From positions 124,001 to 188,000 of the forward strand of contig CAWICQ010000012.1 of NCBI GenBank assembly GCA_963834755.1: DNA of 64,000 nucleotides, given 5' to 3'. Under the pieces are notes generated by a model. It was not told the DNA's origin, ran no database searches, and was given only the letters and a program-made list of their open reading frames with translations. Each line of letters begins with the position of its first letter. The stretch's first letter is position 1. Positions 39,401 to 47,893 of this stretch are shown here, one piece after another. Made by a program: the position numbers and the translations under genes. The DNA is from Dokdonella_A sp963834755. GTDB taxonomy: Bacteria; Pseudomonadota; Gammaproteobacteria; Xanthomonadales; Rhodanobacteraceae.

Positions 39401-41395
39401 GGCATCACCGCGAAAGGCGCCTGGGAATCGGTCAAGCGCCATTTCCGCGCGCTCGGACGCGATTGCCAGACGCAGGATTTCACCTGCGTGGGCATCGGCG
39501 ACATGTCGGGCGACGTGTTCGGCAACGGCATGCTGTTGTCCGGGCACATCCGGCTCATCGCGGCGTTCGATCATCGCCACGTCTTCATCGATCCCGAACC
39601 CGACACCGCGGCTTCTTTCAAAGAGCGCGAGCGCATGTTCGCACTGCCGCGCTCGTCGTGGGCGGATTACGACGCGAAGCTGATTTCCAAGGGCGGCGGT
39701 GTGTTCGCGCGCGCCGCGAAGTCGATTCCGGTGTCGCCCGAAGCCTGCCACGCGCTCGGCATCGACGGGAACACGGCCTCGATGACGCCGACGGCGTTGT
39801 TGAACGCGATCCTGAAAGCACCGGTCGATCTGCTCTGGAACGGCGGCATCGGCACGTACGTCAAGGCCGAAAGCGAGTCCAATGCCGACGCCGGCGATCG
39901 CGCGAACAACGCGCTGCGGGTCAATGGCAAGGAATTGCGCTGCAAGGTCGTCGGCGAGGGCGGCAATCTCGGACTCACGCAGAAGGGTCGCATCGAGGCG
40001 GCGCATCATCACGTGCTGCTCAATACGGATTTCATCGACAACTCGGCCGGTGTCGATACGTCCGATCACGAAGTCAATATCAAGATCCTGCTGAACGATG
40101 CGGTGCAACGCGCCGAGTTGACTGTCGAGCAGCGCAACACGCTGCTCGCGGCAATGACCGACGAAGTCGCGCGGCTGGTGCTATCCGACAACTACCGGCA
40201 GAACCAGGCAATCACGGTGATGGAACACTTGTCCGTGCATCGCCTCGGTTCGAAAGCGCATTTCATCCGCGTGCTCGAAGCCGAAGGGCTGCTCGATCGT
40301 CAGATCGAATCGCTGCCGTCCGATGCCGAGCTCAACGAGCGCAAGACGCGCCACCAGGGTTTGACGCGGCCCGAGCTTGCAATCCTGCTCTCGTACGCGA
40401 AGATCAAACTCTACCAGCAGCTCCTCGATTCGGACGTACCCGAGGATCCGTATCTCTCCAAGGAGCTCGTGCGCTACTTCCCGGTGCCGCTGCAGGAAAA
40501 ATACGCCGCGCACATGCAGCGCCATCGGCTGAAGCGCGAAATCATCGCCACCGCGGTCACCAACTCGATGATCAACCGCATGGGTGCGACGTTCACGCTG
40601 CGCATGCAGGAAGACACCGGTCAGCCGCCGGCCGCAATCGCGAAGGCCTACTCCGCGGTGCGCGAGATCATCGATGCGCGCTCGCTATGGGCGGAAATCG
40701 AAGCGCTCGACGGCAAGGTCGCCGAACCGGTGCAGATCGACGCGCTGCTCAAGATCTGGGACCTTCTGCGCAATCTGACGCGCTGGCTGCTCAATCATCG
40801 CGGCGTCACGCTCGACATCGCGAGCGTCGTCGCGCGTTATGCGCCGGGCGTGACCGAGCTTCGCGCCGCGTTGCCGCGCGTGCTGACGCCGACCGGACGA
40901 GCCGACTACGACGTCGACGTCGAAAAGTGGCAAGGCCTCGACATTCCCGAAGCGCTGGCCGCGCGACTTGCGACAGTTCCGGTGCTCGGTGCAGCGCTCG
41001 ACATCGTCGAGGTCGCGCGCGAAAGCGGCCAGCCGGTCGAGCGCGTCGCGTCGATTTTCTTCGAGCTCGGCCAGGCGCTCGAAATGGATGCGCTGCGCCG
41101 GCAGATCGAGAGCCTACCGGTCGAAAGCCGTTGGCATGCGCAGGCGCGCGGCTCGCTGCGCGACGAGCTCGCCGCGCAGCATCGCGCGCTGGCGACGCAG
41201 ATTCTCGGCAACGCGCCCGCGGGTGCCGCGCATCCGGTCGCGGCATGGCTCGACCGCGACGATCCGGCGCTCAAGTTCACGCTGGGGATGCTGGCCGAAA
41301 TCCGCACGCAGCCGGTCGACTATCCGATCGCGTCGGTCGCTCTGCGTCGCCTCGCACAGCTCGTACAGGCCGGCTCGAACGTAAACGTCGCCTGA
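36428..41395 (+). CDS. gdhB: NAD-specific glutamate dehydrogenase, large (180 kDa) type
   Basis: A 1,655-residue enzyme of the L_180 glutamate dehydrogenase class, which deaminates glutamate to 2-oxoglutarate and ammonium with NAD. A long N-terminal region with ACT-like segments (FTFLGYRKYEV) comes first. The catalytic region around residues 840-1150 has GGLRWSDRREDFRTEVLGL, KGGFFVKRP, GIGDMSGDVFGNGM and LWNGGIGTYVK, and VVGEGGNLGLTQKGR marks the nucleotide fold. The frame is intact throughout. The ATG at 36428 is chosen by homology; ribosome pairing is weak. It suits amino-acid catabolism, in keeping with the lysine-degradation genes elsewhere in the window. Confidence 0.96.
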   Translation: MNAQGAVALSSVTDVESIQNFLASQLNGQRLRDVQTFAGEFLRRLSPEDLAARSAAEWAALVTGALDFARERRAGHAKLRVFVPNTADNGYESARSVVEIVTDDMPFLVDSVGLRVSQAGLQLHTVIHPVFRIARDPAGHLLSLSAADDAPGQPESIMHFEIDRIAGSSDLEEFKQGVADTLEDVRACVADWSAMRAKMFAIADDLPDRRMPIDADGIAEAQEFLRWAADDHFTFLGYRKYEVAKAGSDDVLQAVAGSGLGILRGEERSLAPRSLRTLAAKDLPQSGSMDAIILTKTNARASVHRPGYMDYIGVLAFDANGIPVAEERFLGLFTSGAYMRRPQDVPLVRRKVEAVMQRAGFRRDSHSGKALRHILESLPRDELFQCSDDELYTTATGILALQERARTRLFIRRDKYGRFYSCLVYLPRDRFSSEVRERVEATLKRALHGERIDSSIQVGESPLANLYLIVRPKPGDKATYDVAELESKIAQIVRNWHDELRDTLVQKHGEEKGLKLAARFGRALPAGYIEEVTPHVAAADVEMAASLRDADDIRLNLYRSRRKADTLHFKVFRLGADIALSEVIPLLENMGLKVLTEHLYEIDADGARLYIQDIEVQPALHCEFDIEQIREMFQIAFERIWRGVAENDAFNKLILGAQLDWRQVSVLRGYCKYLLQTGVPFSQSYMEDTLNRYPAIAGMLIELFEAGFDPARESAGKMAIETAKKRLAKELEALVSAEVLKAHPKFIEDLVAARGEPRALQIVAIIAAIKALLDQVASLDEDRILRAYLGVIGATLRTNYYQLNNGAPHDYISFKFDSAKVPDLPKPRPYREIFVYSARVEGVHLRFGPVARGGLRWSDRREDFRTEVLGLVKAQMVKNTVIVPVGSKGGFFVKRPPASGERDAVLAEGVACYRIFINGLLDITDNLVEGKIAHPEGVVRHDGDDPYLVVAADKGTATFSDIANAVSAQHGFWLGDAFASGGSAGYDHKKMGITAKGAWESVKRHFRALGRDCQTQDFTCVGIGDMSGDVFGNGMLLSGHIRLIAAFDHRHVFIDPEPDTAASFKERERMFALPRSSWADYDAKLISKGGGVFARAAKSIPVSPEACHALGIDGNTASMTPTALLNAILKAPVDLLWNGGIGTYVKAESESNADAGDRANNALRVNGKELRCKVVGEGGNLGLTQKGRIEAAHHHVLLNTDFIDNSAGVDTSDHEVNIKILLNDAVQRAELTVEQRNTLLAAMTDEVARLVLSDNYRQNQAITVMEHLSVHRLGSKAHFIRVLEAEGLLDRQIESLPSDAELNERKTRHQGLTRPELAILLSYAKIKLYQQLLDSDVPEDPYLSKELVRYFPVPLQEKYAAHMQRHRLKREIIATAVTNSMINRMGATFTLRMQEDTGQPPAAIAKAYSAVREIIDARSLWAEIEALDGKVAEPVQIDALLKIWDLLRNLTRWLLNHRGVTLDIASVVARYAPGVTELRAALPRVLTPTGRADYDVDVEKWQGLDIPEALAARLATVPVLGAALDIVEVARESGQPVERVASIFFELGQALEMDALRRQIESLPVESRWHAQARGSLRDELAAQHRALATQILGNAPAGAAHPVAAWLDRDDPALKFTLGMLAEIRTQPVDYPIASVALRRLAQLVQAGSNVNVA

Positions 41396-41436
41396 GGGCG
41401 CTAGGATAGCGATCTCCTATCTTCGGGGAGGGAGAT

Positions 41437-42135
41437 ATGGGCTCGATCCCGCGGCAGCTCGCGCTGCCGCCGCTTTCGCAGCATTTGCGCGAGTTCGCCG
41501 GGCGTCGCGACGCCTGGCTCGTGCTGCTGCGCAACCTGATCCCGGTCGTCGGCGTTTATGTGTTCAGCTGGCCGGCTTCGGTCGTGGTCTTCAACTATTG
41601 GTTCGACGGCATCGTCGGCGTTGCCGCGATCATCGCCGCGCTGATACCGCGCGCGGCACGCGATAGCTACGGCAAGACGGCGGGGCCGGTCAGGCTGTTC
41701 GTACTCGGCTGCGTGACCTGGGCGTTCCTGGTGGCCCTACTCGGGCTGCCTTATTGGATCTTGTTGATGATGCTGCACGACTATCTGTTGAGCGATGAGC
41801 TCCGCACGCAGATCATGACCTCGCATCCGCTCTGGGTCAGCATGGCGATCATCGTCGTCACGCACTTCTGGAAAGCGTTTCACGTCGGCTACGACACGCT
41901 TGCGGAACCCGAGCTCAAGCAGCGCGCGCGCTGGGACATGTACCTGCTCGTGCTGCGTGCCATCGTGATGTTCATGATGGTCGCGCATGGCCTTGCGTTC
42001 GTGCTCGTGCCGCTGATGGCGCTGGTGCTGACGTATTTCGAAGTCTGGCCCGAGCGCGTGATCGGCGCGGTGTTCGGCGATCCGTCGAAGCTGTATGAGG
42101 ATCCGCACGGCTCGTCGCGCCGGAAATCGAAGTAG
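41437..42135 (+). CDS. DUF6498-type integral membrane protein
   Basis: A 232-residue protein with about six hydrophobic segments (for example LIPVVGVYVFSWPASVVVFNYW, LFVLGCVTWAFLVALLGL, AIVMFMMVAHGLAFVLVPL) and conserved polar patches (NYWFDGIVG, HFWKAFHVGYDT) that match the DUF6498 family. GGGGAGGGAGAT precedes the ATG. Function is unknown. It follows the glutamate dehydrogenase gene by 41 bases, so co-transcription is possible. Confidence 0.75.
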   Translation: MGSIPRQLALPPLSQHLREFAGRRDAWLVLLRNLIPVVGVYVFSWPASVVVFNYWFDGIVGVAAIIAALIPRAARDSYGKTAGPVRLFVLGCVTWAFLVALLGLPYWILLMMLHDYLLSDELRTQIMTSHPLWVSMAIIVVTHFWKAFHVGYDTLAEPELKQRARWDMYLLVLRAIVMFMMVAHGLAFVLVPLMALVLTYFEVWPERVIGAVFGDPSKLYEDPHGSSRRKSK

Positions 42136-42275
42136 ACGGCCGCGTTTCCAGGCTGTCATGTGCGAAGTCGCATGAGCTCGTCGCCTCGGCCGGCGCGACG
42201 GGGTCTGGACACGCACCGATCGACTGCGCGCGGTGGCTGCCTGCTAAGCTTCGCGCCGAATTGCCAAGGAACATC

Positions 42276-43043
42276 GTGGACGCCCACCGCATCGCCTTCG
42301 TCGCCGCACCAGCCGAAGAAGCGCAAGCCGCACTGGTAGCGCTGAAGTCGCGCTACGGCGATGTCTCGATCGAGCAGGCGAGCGTGATCGTCGCGCTCGG
42401 CGGCGACGGTTTCATGCTGCGCACCTTGCACCGGCACATCGCGCGCGGGTTGCCGGTGTACGGCATGAAAGTCGGCACGATTGGTTTCCTGATGAACCAA
42501 CTTCATGCGGACGATCTGCCGCAACGCCTCGCCCGCGCGCAGGCAACCCAGTTGCGTCCGCTTGCGACCGAAGTCATCAACGAAACCGGAAGCACGGTCA
42601 CTGCGCTCGCGTTCAACGAAGTTTCCCTGTTGCGCCAGACCAAGCAGATCGCGCATCTGCGCGTGTCGCTGAACGGCTCGGTCAAGATCGACGAGCTCAT
42701 GTGCGACGGCATCATCGTGGCGACGCCGGCAGGCTCGACCGCGTACAACTTTTCCGCGCACGGGCCGATCCTCCCGCTCGGCTCGCAGCTGCTGGCGATT
42801 ACGCCGATCAGCCCGTTCCGGCCGCGGCGCTGGCGCGGCGCGATCATCCCGGCCATCACCGAGATCCGCATCGATATCCTCGATCCTTACAAACGGCCGG
42901 TCAGCGCGACCGCGGATTCGAACGAAGTGCGCGACGTCGTCGAGGTCCGCATCCGCGAATCGCGCGAGCAGACGATGACACTGTTGTTCGATCCCGAACA
43001 CAATCTCGAGGAACGTGTCCTCAACGAGCAGTTCGAGCTGTAG
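42276..43043 (+). CDS. nadK: NAD kinase
   Basis: A 255-residue NAD kinase phosphorylating NAD to NADP with ATP. The diagnostic GGDG lies at 42-45, then NEVSLLR and ATPAGSTAYNFSAHGPI. Residues 1-10 form the first strand (AHRIAFVAAP). The GTG at 42276 is preferred because AAGGA lies six bases upstream and it aligns with the family; a TTG five codons earlier also reads in frame. Length is on the short side of the family (about 255-300), as in other Xanthomonadales. Confidence 0.94.
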   Translation: MDAHRIAFVAAPAEEAQAALVALKSRYGDVSIEQASVIVALGGDGFMLRTLHRHIARGLPVYGMKVGTIGFLMNQLHADDLPQRLARAQATQLRPLATEVINETGSTVTALAFNEVSLLRQTKQIAHLRVSLNGSVKIDELMCDGIIVATPAGSTAYNFSAHGPILPLGSQLLAITPISPFRPRRWRGAIIPAITEIRIDILDPYKRPVSATADSNEVRDVVEVRIRESREQTMTLLFDPEHNLEERVLNEQFEL

Positions 43044-43356
43044 GCCGATGACGGCAATCGCGCTCCGGCGTCCGCGCTCGCGAGCGGCCCAGGCGATATG
43101 CGGGGATATCCGCTGTCGACCGCCGATTCGACGGCTCGCCGCGAGGTTTGCGGGCCGTGGATTGGCCGATGCGGCGCCCAGTTTCGCGGCGGCGGCGTAT
43201 CGCCGACAATGGTCGTCCGCGGTACCGAAACCGTCGCCGAGCCAAGCGTTATCTTGCCAAGCCCGACGAGCGCCATCGGCGGCGTCGGACAGCGAACGCA
43301 ACTGCCGTCGGCATGAAACCAACCCCATTCCGGCGTAGTCCGGGGAGCGCATATCC
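43044..43356. other. Gene-free spacer of 313 bases before the subtilase pair
   Basis: No plausible gene, repeat copy or terminator is seen between nadK and the first subtilase. Short open frames here have poor codon bias and no ribosome site. Composition is as GC-rich as coding DNA. It most likely holds the promoter and leader of the subtilase genes; GGGGAG lies 11 bases before the first subtilase start. Confidence 0.5.
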
Positions 43357-44868
43357 ATGAGCAAGTCGAACATCGAACTCCTCGGGAGGTTGCCGCTCGC
43401 GGCCCTCGCGATCGCCTGCGGTTCCGCGCTCGGCGCGCAAGTCAATCCGGATCTCGCCGCCGCGGTGCGCAATGGCGGCTCGGCGCAGGCGCTCATCGTG
43501 CTCGCGGATCAGAGCACGCCGATGCTCGCGCCGTTCGCGACGACCGCCGATTACAAACAGCATCGCCGCGCGCTGGTCGAAGCCCTGAGATCGCGCGCCG
43601 AAACGCAGCAGGCCAGTGTGCGTGCATTGCTCGATTCGCGCGGTATCGCGTATCACTCGTACTGGATCGCCAACGTCGTGCTCGCGAACGTCGACTCGCG
43701 AACGCTGTCGCTGATCGCGGCGCGGCGCGAGGTCAGCCGCATCGAGCCCAATCCGATTCTGCCGTCTCATCTGCCGAGGCCGAACACGACCGGCAACGCA
43801 CCCGCCGAAGCCGACTCGATCGCGTGGGGCGTCAACAAGATCAACGCGCCCGAGGTGTGGGCCGCCGGCGACAACGGCCAGAACACCGTCATCGCCGGCG
43901 AAGACACCGGCTATCAGTGGGATCATCCGGCGCTGAAACCGCACTATCGCGGCTGGAACGGCACGACCGCCAACCACAATTACAACTGGCACGATTCGAT
44001 CCACGACAGCGTCGGCAATCCGTGCGGCAACGATTCGCCCGCACCGTGCGACGATTTCGGCCACGGCACGCACACCGCTGGCACCTTCGCCGGCGATGAC
44101 GGCGTAAGCCACCAGATCGGCGTCGCTCCGGGCGCCAAATGGATCGGTTGCCGCAACATGGACGACGGCAACGGTACGCCGGCGCGCTACATCGAATGCA
44201 TGCAGTGGATGCTTGCGCCCACCGATCTCAACGATCAGAACCCGAATCCGGATCTCGCGCCGGACGTGATCAGCAATTCGTGGACCTGCATTCCGAGCGA
44301 AGGCTGCACGGTCGGCAATGAAATCAGCGGCGCGGTGACCAATCTGACGTCCGGCGGCATCTTCTTCGTCGCCGCGGCGGCGAACGACGGACCGAACTGC
44401 AGCACGATCACCGATCCGCCGGCGATCTATTCGGCGTCGTTCACGATCGGTGCGACCGACAGCACCGATGCGCTGGCCGGGTTCTCGAGTCGCGGGCCGG
44501 TGCTCACGAGTCCACGCCTCACCTCGAAGCAGGTCAAACCGGACGTGTCGGCGCCGGGCGTCAACGTGCCTTCCGCGTGGCCGCCGAATACATACCAGAA
44601 TCTCAGCGGCACCAGCATGGCGACGCCGCACGTTGCCGGAGCGGCGGCTCTGGTTATGTCGGCCAATCCGGCGCTGAAAGGACATCCGAATGCGGTCGCC
44701 GCGATCCTGCGCAACACGGCTGTCACCGTCGGCATCACCGATCCGGTGAATCAGACGTGCGGCGGCACGAGCCGGACGACGTGGCCCAACAATATGATCG
44801 GACACGGCCGCATCGATGCCTTCGCTGCGTATCAGGCGGCGCTCGCCGGAGATGTGGACAGCCCATGA
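43357..44868 (+). CDS. Exported S8 subtilisin-family protease, first of a tandem pair
   Basis: A 503-residue subtilase with signal peptide (RLPLAALAIACGSALGA), an I9-like propeptide region (about 28-135) and the catalytic domain. The triad is Asp183 in AGEDTG, His236 in FGHGTHTAG and Ser420 in SGTSMATPH; Asn343 in AANDGP is the oxyanion residue. Several paired cysteines (NPCGNDSPAPC, CIPSEGC) suggest disulphides. The sequence ends GDVDSP without the GFE-type tail found on its neighbour. Its stop overlaps the next start by 4 bases, so the two proteases are made together. Confidence 0.92.
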   Translation: MSKSNIELLGRLPLAALAIACGSALGAQVNPDLAAAVRNGGSAQALIVLADQSTPMLAPFATTADYKQHRRALVEALRSRAETQQASVRALLDSRGIAYHSYWIANVVLANVDSRTLSLIAARREVSRIEPNPILPSHLPRPNTTGNAPAEADSIAWGVNKINAPEVWAAGDNGQNTVIAGEDTGYQWDHPALKPHYRGWNGTTANHNYNWHDSIHDSVGNPCGNDSPAPCDDFGHGTHTAGTFAGDDGVSHQIGVAPGAKWIGCRNMDDGNGTPARYIECMQWMLAPTDLNDQNPNPDLAPDVISNSWTCIPSEGCTVGNEISGAVTNLTSGGIFFVAAAANDGPNCSTITDPPAIYSASFTIGATDSTDALAGFSSRGPVLTSPRLTSKQVKPDVSAPGVNVPSAWPPNTYQNLSGTSMATPHVAGAAALVMSANPALKGHPNAVAAILRNTAVTVGITDPVNQTCGGTSRTTWPNNMIGHGRIDAFAAYQAALAGDVDSP

Positions 44869-46364
44869 AGCATGCTCCGAAAATTCTCCGTACGAACCTG
44901 CTCGCGCTGGCCTGTCTGGCCGCGTGTCCTGCCGCGTATGCGGCGCACGTCGATGCGCGGCTGCTGGCGCCCGGAGCGGGCGAGAGCGATGCGTTGCTCG
45001 TGTTTCCATCGTCTACGCCAGCGTTGACGCCGCTCGCAGCCGGTGCCGACTACAAAGTGCGTCGTCGCGCGCTCGTCGACGCGTTGCGCGCGCACGCGGA
45101 TGCGACGCAGCGCGACGTGCGCGCGTGGCTCGACGCCAACGGGATTCCGTATCGCAGCTACTGGATCGCCAACGTGATCCAGGCGCGGCTGCCGCGGCCC
45201 GCCATCGACGCGCTCGCGTCACGCAGCGATGTGTTGCGCATCGAGCCGAATCCGTCCATTCCGATGAAGCTCCCGCAGCGTCAGGCGGTCGAAGCGCCGA
45301 GCGTGCCCGATGCCATTTCATGGGGCGTCAACAAGATCAACGCGCCGCTGGTCTGGGCGCTGGGCTACAACGGCCAGGGTGTCGTGATCGCCGGCGAAGA
45401 CACCGGCTACCAATGGGATCATCCCGCGCTGCAACCGCACTATCGCGGCTGGGACGGCAGCAACGCCGATCACAACTACAACTGGCACGACGCGATCCAC
45501 GATTCGACCGGCAATCCGTGCGGCAACGATTCGCCGTTTCCGTGCGACGACTTCGGCCACGGCACGCACACGGCAGGCACGTTTGCGGGCGATGACGGTG
45601 GAAGCCATCAGACCGGCGTCGCGCCGGGTGCGAAATGGATCGGCTGCCGCAACATGGACGACGGCGACGGCACGCCGGCACGCTACATCGAATGCATGCA
45701 GTGGATGCTTGCGCCGACCGATTTGAACGGCCAGAACCCGAATCCGGACCTTGCGCCCGATGTCGTCAGCAATTCATGGGGCTGCATTCCGTCCGAAGGC
45801 TGCACGGTCGGTGACGAAATCGAAGGCGCGGTCGACAACGTCGTCGCAGGCGGCATCTTCTTCGCGGTCGCCGCGGCGAACAATGGACCGTCCTGCGAGA
45901 CGATCACCGATCCTCCGGCGATTTATGACGCGAGCTTCGTGGTCGGCGCGACCGACACCGGCGATCACATCGCTGGCTTTTCAAGCCGCGGCCCGGTCGT
46001 CGCCAGCACGCTGATCCGGCCCGATCTCTCGGCTCCGGGCGTGAGTATTTGTTCGAGCGTTCCGGTGAATCAATACAGCTGCTCCTGGAGCGGCACGAGC
46101 ATGGCGACGCCGCACGTCGCCGGCGCCGCGGCGCTCGTGATGTCGGTCGATCCTGCACTCAAGGGGCATCCCGACGAAGTCGCAACGATCCTGCGCGCGA
46201 CGACGGTCACGCAAGGCGTCACCGATCCGTCGAACAGCGGCTGTGGCGGACTCACGATCGCGGACTGGCCGAATTACCAGGCCGGTTACGGTCGGCTCGA
46301 CGCCTATGCCGCCGTGGTCGCCGCCGACACGTTGTTCGCCGATGGGTTCGAATCCGCGCCTTGA
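44865..46364 (+). CDS. Exported S8 subtilisin-family protease, second of the pair, with GFE tail
   Basis: A 499-residue paralogue of the preceding gene, with near-identical stretches (EDTGYQWDHPAL, GHGTHTAGTFAGDDG, RYIECMQWMLAPTDLN). The triad is Asp179, His232 and Ser412. The signal peptide is LLALACLAACPAAYA. The extra C-terminal stretch reads DTLFADGFESAP, matching the tails of two unrelated exported proteins here. The ATG overlaps the upstream stop (ATGA). The 5'-nucleotidase gene starts inside the last 23 bases. Both proteases probably arose by tandem duplication, with different end processing. Confidence 0.92.
   Translation: MKHAPKILRTNLLALACLAACPAAYAAHVDARLLAPGAGESDALLVFPSSTPALTPLAAGADYKVRRRALVDALRAHADATQRDVRAWLDANGIPYRSYWIANVIQARLPRPAIDALASRSDVLRIEPNPSIPMKLPQRQAVEAPSVPDAISWGVNKINAPLVWALGYNGQGVVIAGEDTGYQWDHPALQPHYRGWDGSNADHNYNWHDAIHDSTGNPCGNDSPFPCDDFGHGTHTAGTFAGDDGGSHQTGVAPGAKWIGCRNMDDGDGTPARYIECMQWMLAPTDLNGQNPNPDLAPDVVSNSWGCIPSEGCTVGDEIEGAVDNVVAGGIFFAVAAANNGPSCETITDPPAIYDASFVVGATDTGDHIAGFSSRGPVVASTLIRPDLSAPGVSICSSVPVNQYSCSWSGTSMATPHVAGAAALVMSVDPALKGHPDEVATILRATTVTQGVTDPSNSGCGGLTIADWPNYQAGYGRLDAYAAVVAADTLFADGFESAP
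46326..46361 (+). other. C-terminal tail motif, copy 2 (second subtilase)
   Basis: Encodes DTLFADGFESAP at the very end of the second subtilase. The core LFADGFE equals the heparinase-like tail IFADGFD apart from conservative changes. The first subtilase, otherwise alike, ends before this point. Confidence 0.6.
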
Positions 46365-47286
46365 TCCAAACGACGCGACGACGGCCGAGCGGCGCGAAAG
46401 CACGCTCGTCGTCGCGATCTCCTCGCGTGCGCTGTTCGATCTCGGCGAAAGCCACGCATTGTTCGAACGCGAAGGTGTGGATGCGTTCGCGCGCTACCAG
46501 ATCGCGCGCGAGGACGAGCTACTCGCGCCCGGCATCGCGTTTCCGCTCGTGCAGAAGCTGCTGCAACTGAATCGCGCGCCGCCGGAAGCGCCGCACGTCG
46601 AAGTGATTCTGCTGTCTCGCAACTCGGCCGACACTGGCCTGCGCATCTTCAATTCGATCGAGCATTACGGGCTCGACATCGTGCGCGCGGCGTTCACGCG
46701 CGGAGAATCGACGCTGCCGTATATCAACGCATTCGGCGCCGACCTTTTTCTTTCGGCGAATCCGGACAGTGTTGCGCAGGCGCTCGCGTCCGGCATTGCC
46801 GCCGCGACGATCCTGCCTTCGAAGACGCCGCAGCGGCAGTCCGATCAGCTGCGCATCGCCTTCGACGGCGACGCGGTGCTGTTCGACGACGAAGCCGAGC
46901 GCATTTCCGAAGCCGGCGGCATCGACGCGTTCCATCGCAACGAGACCGAACGCGTGCGCGAGCCGTTGTGCGGCGGACCGTTCCGTGGTTTTCTGGATGC
47001 GCTGCACCGATTGCAGGCTGCTTTTCCGAGCGAAAACGCGCCGATCCGCACCGCGCTGGTCACGGCGCGTTCGGCGCCGGCGCACAAGCGCGTGATTCTG
47101 ACATTGCGCCAATGGGATGTGCGCATCGACGAGGCGCTGTTTCTCGGCGGCCGTCCGAAGGGTCCGTTTCTGCAAGCGTTCGGCGCCGACATCTTCTTCG
47201 ACGATTCCGCCACGAACGTCGAATCGGCGCGCCAGCATGTCGCGACCGGTCATGTTCCGCGCAGCGATCCGGGCAGGAGTTCGTGA
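46342..47286 (+). CDS. 5'-nucleotidase (NT5C1-like family)
   Basis: A 314-residue protein matching the cytosolic 5'-nucleotidase family that dephosphorylates nucleoside monophosphates. Typical segments are LVVAISSRALFDL, VEVILLSRNSADTGLRIFNSIEHYGLDI, AFGADLFLSANPDSV, LRIAFDGDAVLFDDEAE and FGADIFFDDS. The paired acidic FDGDAVLFDD looks like the haloacid-dehalogenase-like catalytic Asp site. The ATG at 46342 overlaps the subtilase gene by 23 bases; no later start keeps the family N-terminus. A cytoplasmic enzyme coupled to an exported protease gene is odd and may reflect compact packing only. Confidence 0.85.
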   Translation: MGSNPRLDPNDATTAERRESTLVVAISSRALFDLGESHALFEREGVDAFARYQIAREDELLAPGIAFPLVQKLLQLNRAPPEAPHVEVILLSRNSADTGLRIFNSIEHYGLDIVRAAFTRGESTLPYINAFGADLFLSANPDSVAQALASGIAAATILPSKTPQRQSDQLRIAFDGDAVLFDDEAERISEAGGIDAFHRNETERVREPLCGGPFRGFLDALHRLQAAFPSENAPIRTALVTARSAPAHKRVILTLRQWDVRIDEALFLGGRPKGPFLQAFGADIFFDDSATNVESARQHVATGHVPRSDPGRSS

Positions 47287-47335
47287 TCCGAATTCCAGGA
47301 ACGGCGTCGACGTATCGTCAACTCGCAGGACATCC

Positions 47336-47839
47336 ATGTTTCCAGAGCCGCTGAACACGTTTCTCGCGATCACGGAGCTCGATGACGCGAGCCCGTTCTT
47401 CGGCGCGCTGTTCCGGCGCAAATTCGGCGACCCGATTCCGGCGGGGAAACATCATTTCGGCGTGTTCTTTCGCAGCAGCGACAGCGACTTCGTGCCGTTG
47501 TCGTACCTGCACTTCATGCCGCTCGGCGAGCTGCTGCTGGTCGGCGGTCTCTGCACGGACGGGCGAACGTTCGAGCGCATGAGCGAGATGCAACGCGAGC
47601 AAATCCGCGCCGCCGGCGGCGTCATGGTGCACGCGCTGCGCTATGTGTTCGTGCGTCTCGCGGACGCATGCGAAGCCTATTTCGGCTATTGCGGCGATGC
47701 GCGCGCGTACGAAGTCGACATGCAAGCCGGCTTCGTGCCCACGCAACACGACAAGTTGATCGCGCGCTGGCACAAGCCGCTCGATCCCGCGCACCGGGAA
47801 GCGCTGATCGCCAAGGCGCACGCGATCGGACCATTCTGA
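47336..47839 (+). CDS. Conserved hypothetical protein, possibly acetyltransferase-like
   Basis: A 167-residue soluble protein without signal peptide. Segments such as FGVFFRSSDSDFVPLSYLHF, ACEAYFGYCGDARAYEVDM and GFVPTQHDKLIARWHK have the strand-helix feel of a GNAT-type fold, but I cannot identify an acetyl-CoA loop. AGGA precedes the ATG. It follows the nucleotidase by 49 bases on the same strand. Function not assigned. Confidence 0.6.
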   Translation: MFPEPLNTFLAITELDDASPFFGALFRRKFGDPIPAGKHHFGVFFRSSDSDFVPLSYLHFMPLGELLLVGGLCTDGRTFERMSEMQREQIRAAGGVMVHALRYVFVRLADACEAYFGYCGDARAYEVDMQAGFVPTQHDKLIARWHKPLDPAHREALIAKAHAIGPF

Positions 47840-47893
47840 TCGATCGGCGATACGGTACGCTGGGAATGTGTGCTTCGGGTGCACGGCGTTTCG

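Noticed and set aside
37556..40108. Long open frame of 850 codons on the minus strand across the glutamate dehydrogenase gene
   Set aside because: It is the antisense shadow of a complete, motif-rich gene in GC-rich DNA. Its predicted protein is Arg/Asp/Ala-rich with no domain and no ribosome site.
43098..43316. Small gene between nadK and the first subtilase
   Set aside because: Several overlapping short frames exist on both strands, but none has a ribosome site, codon bias like the neighbours or a recognisable domain.
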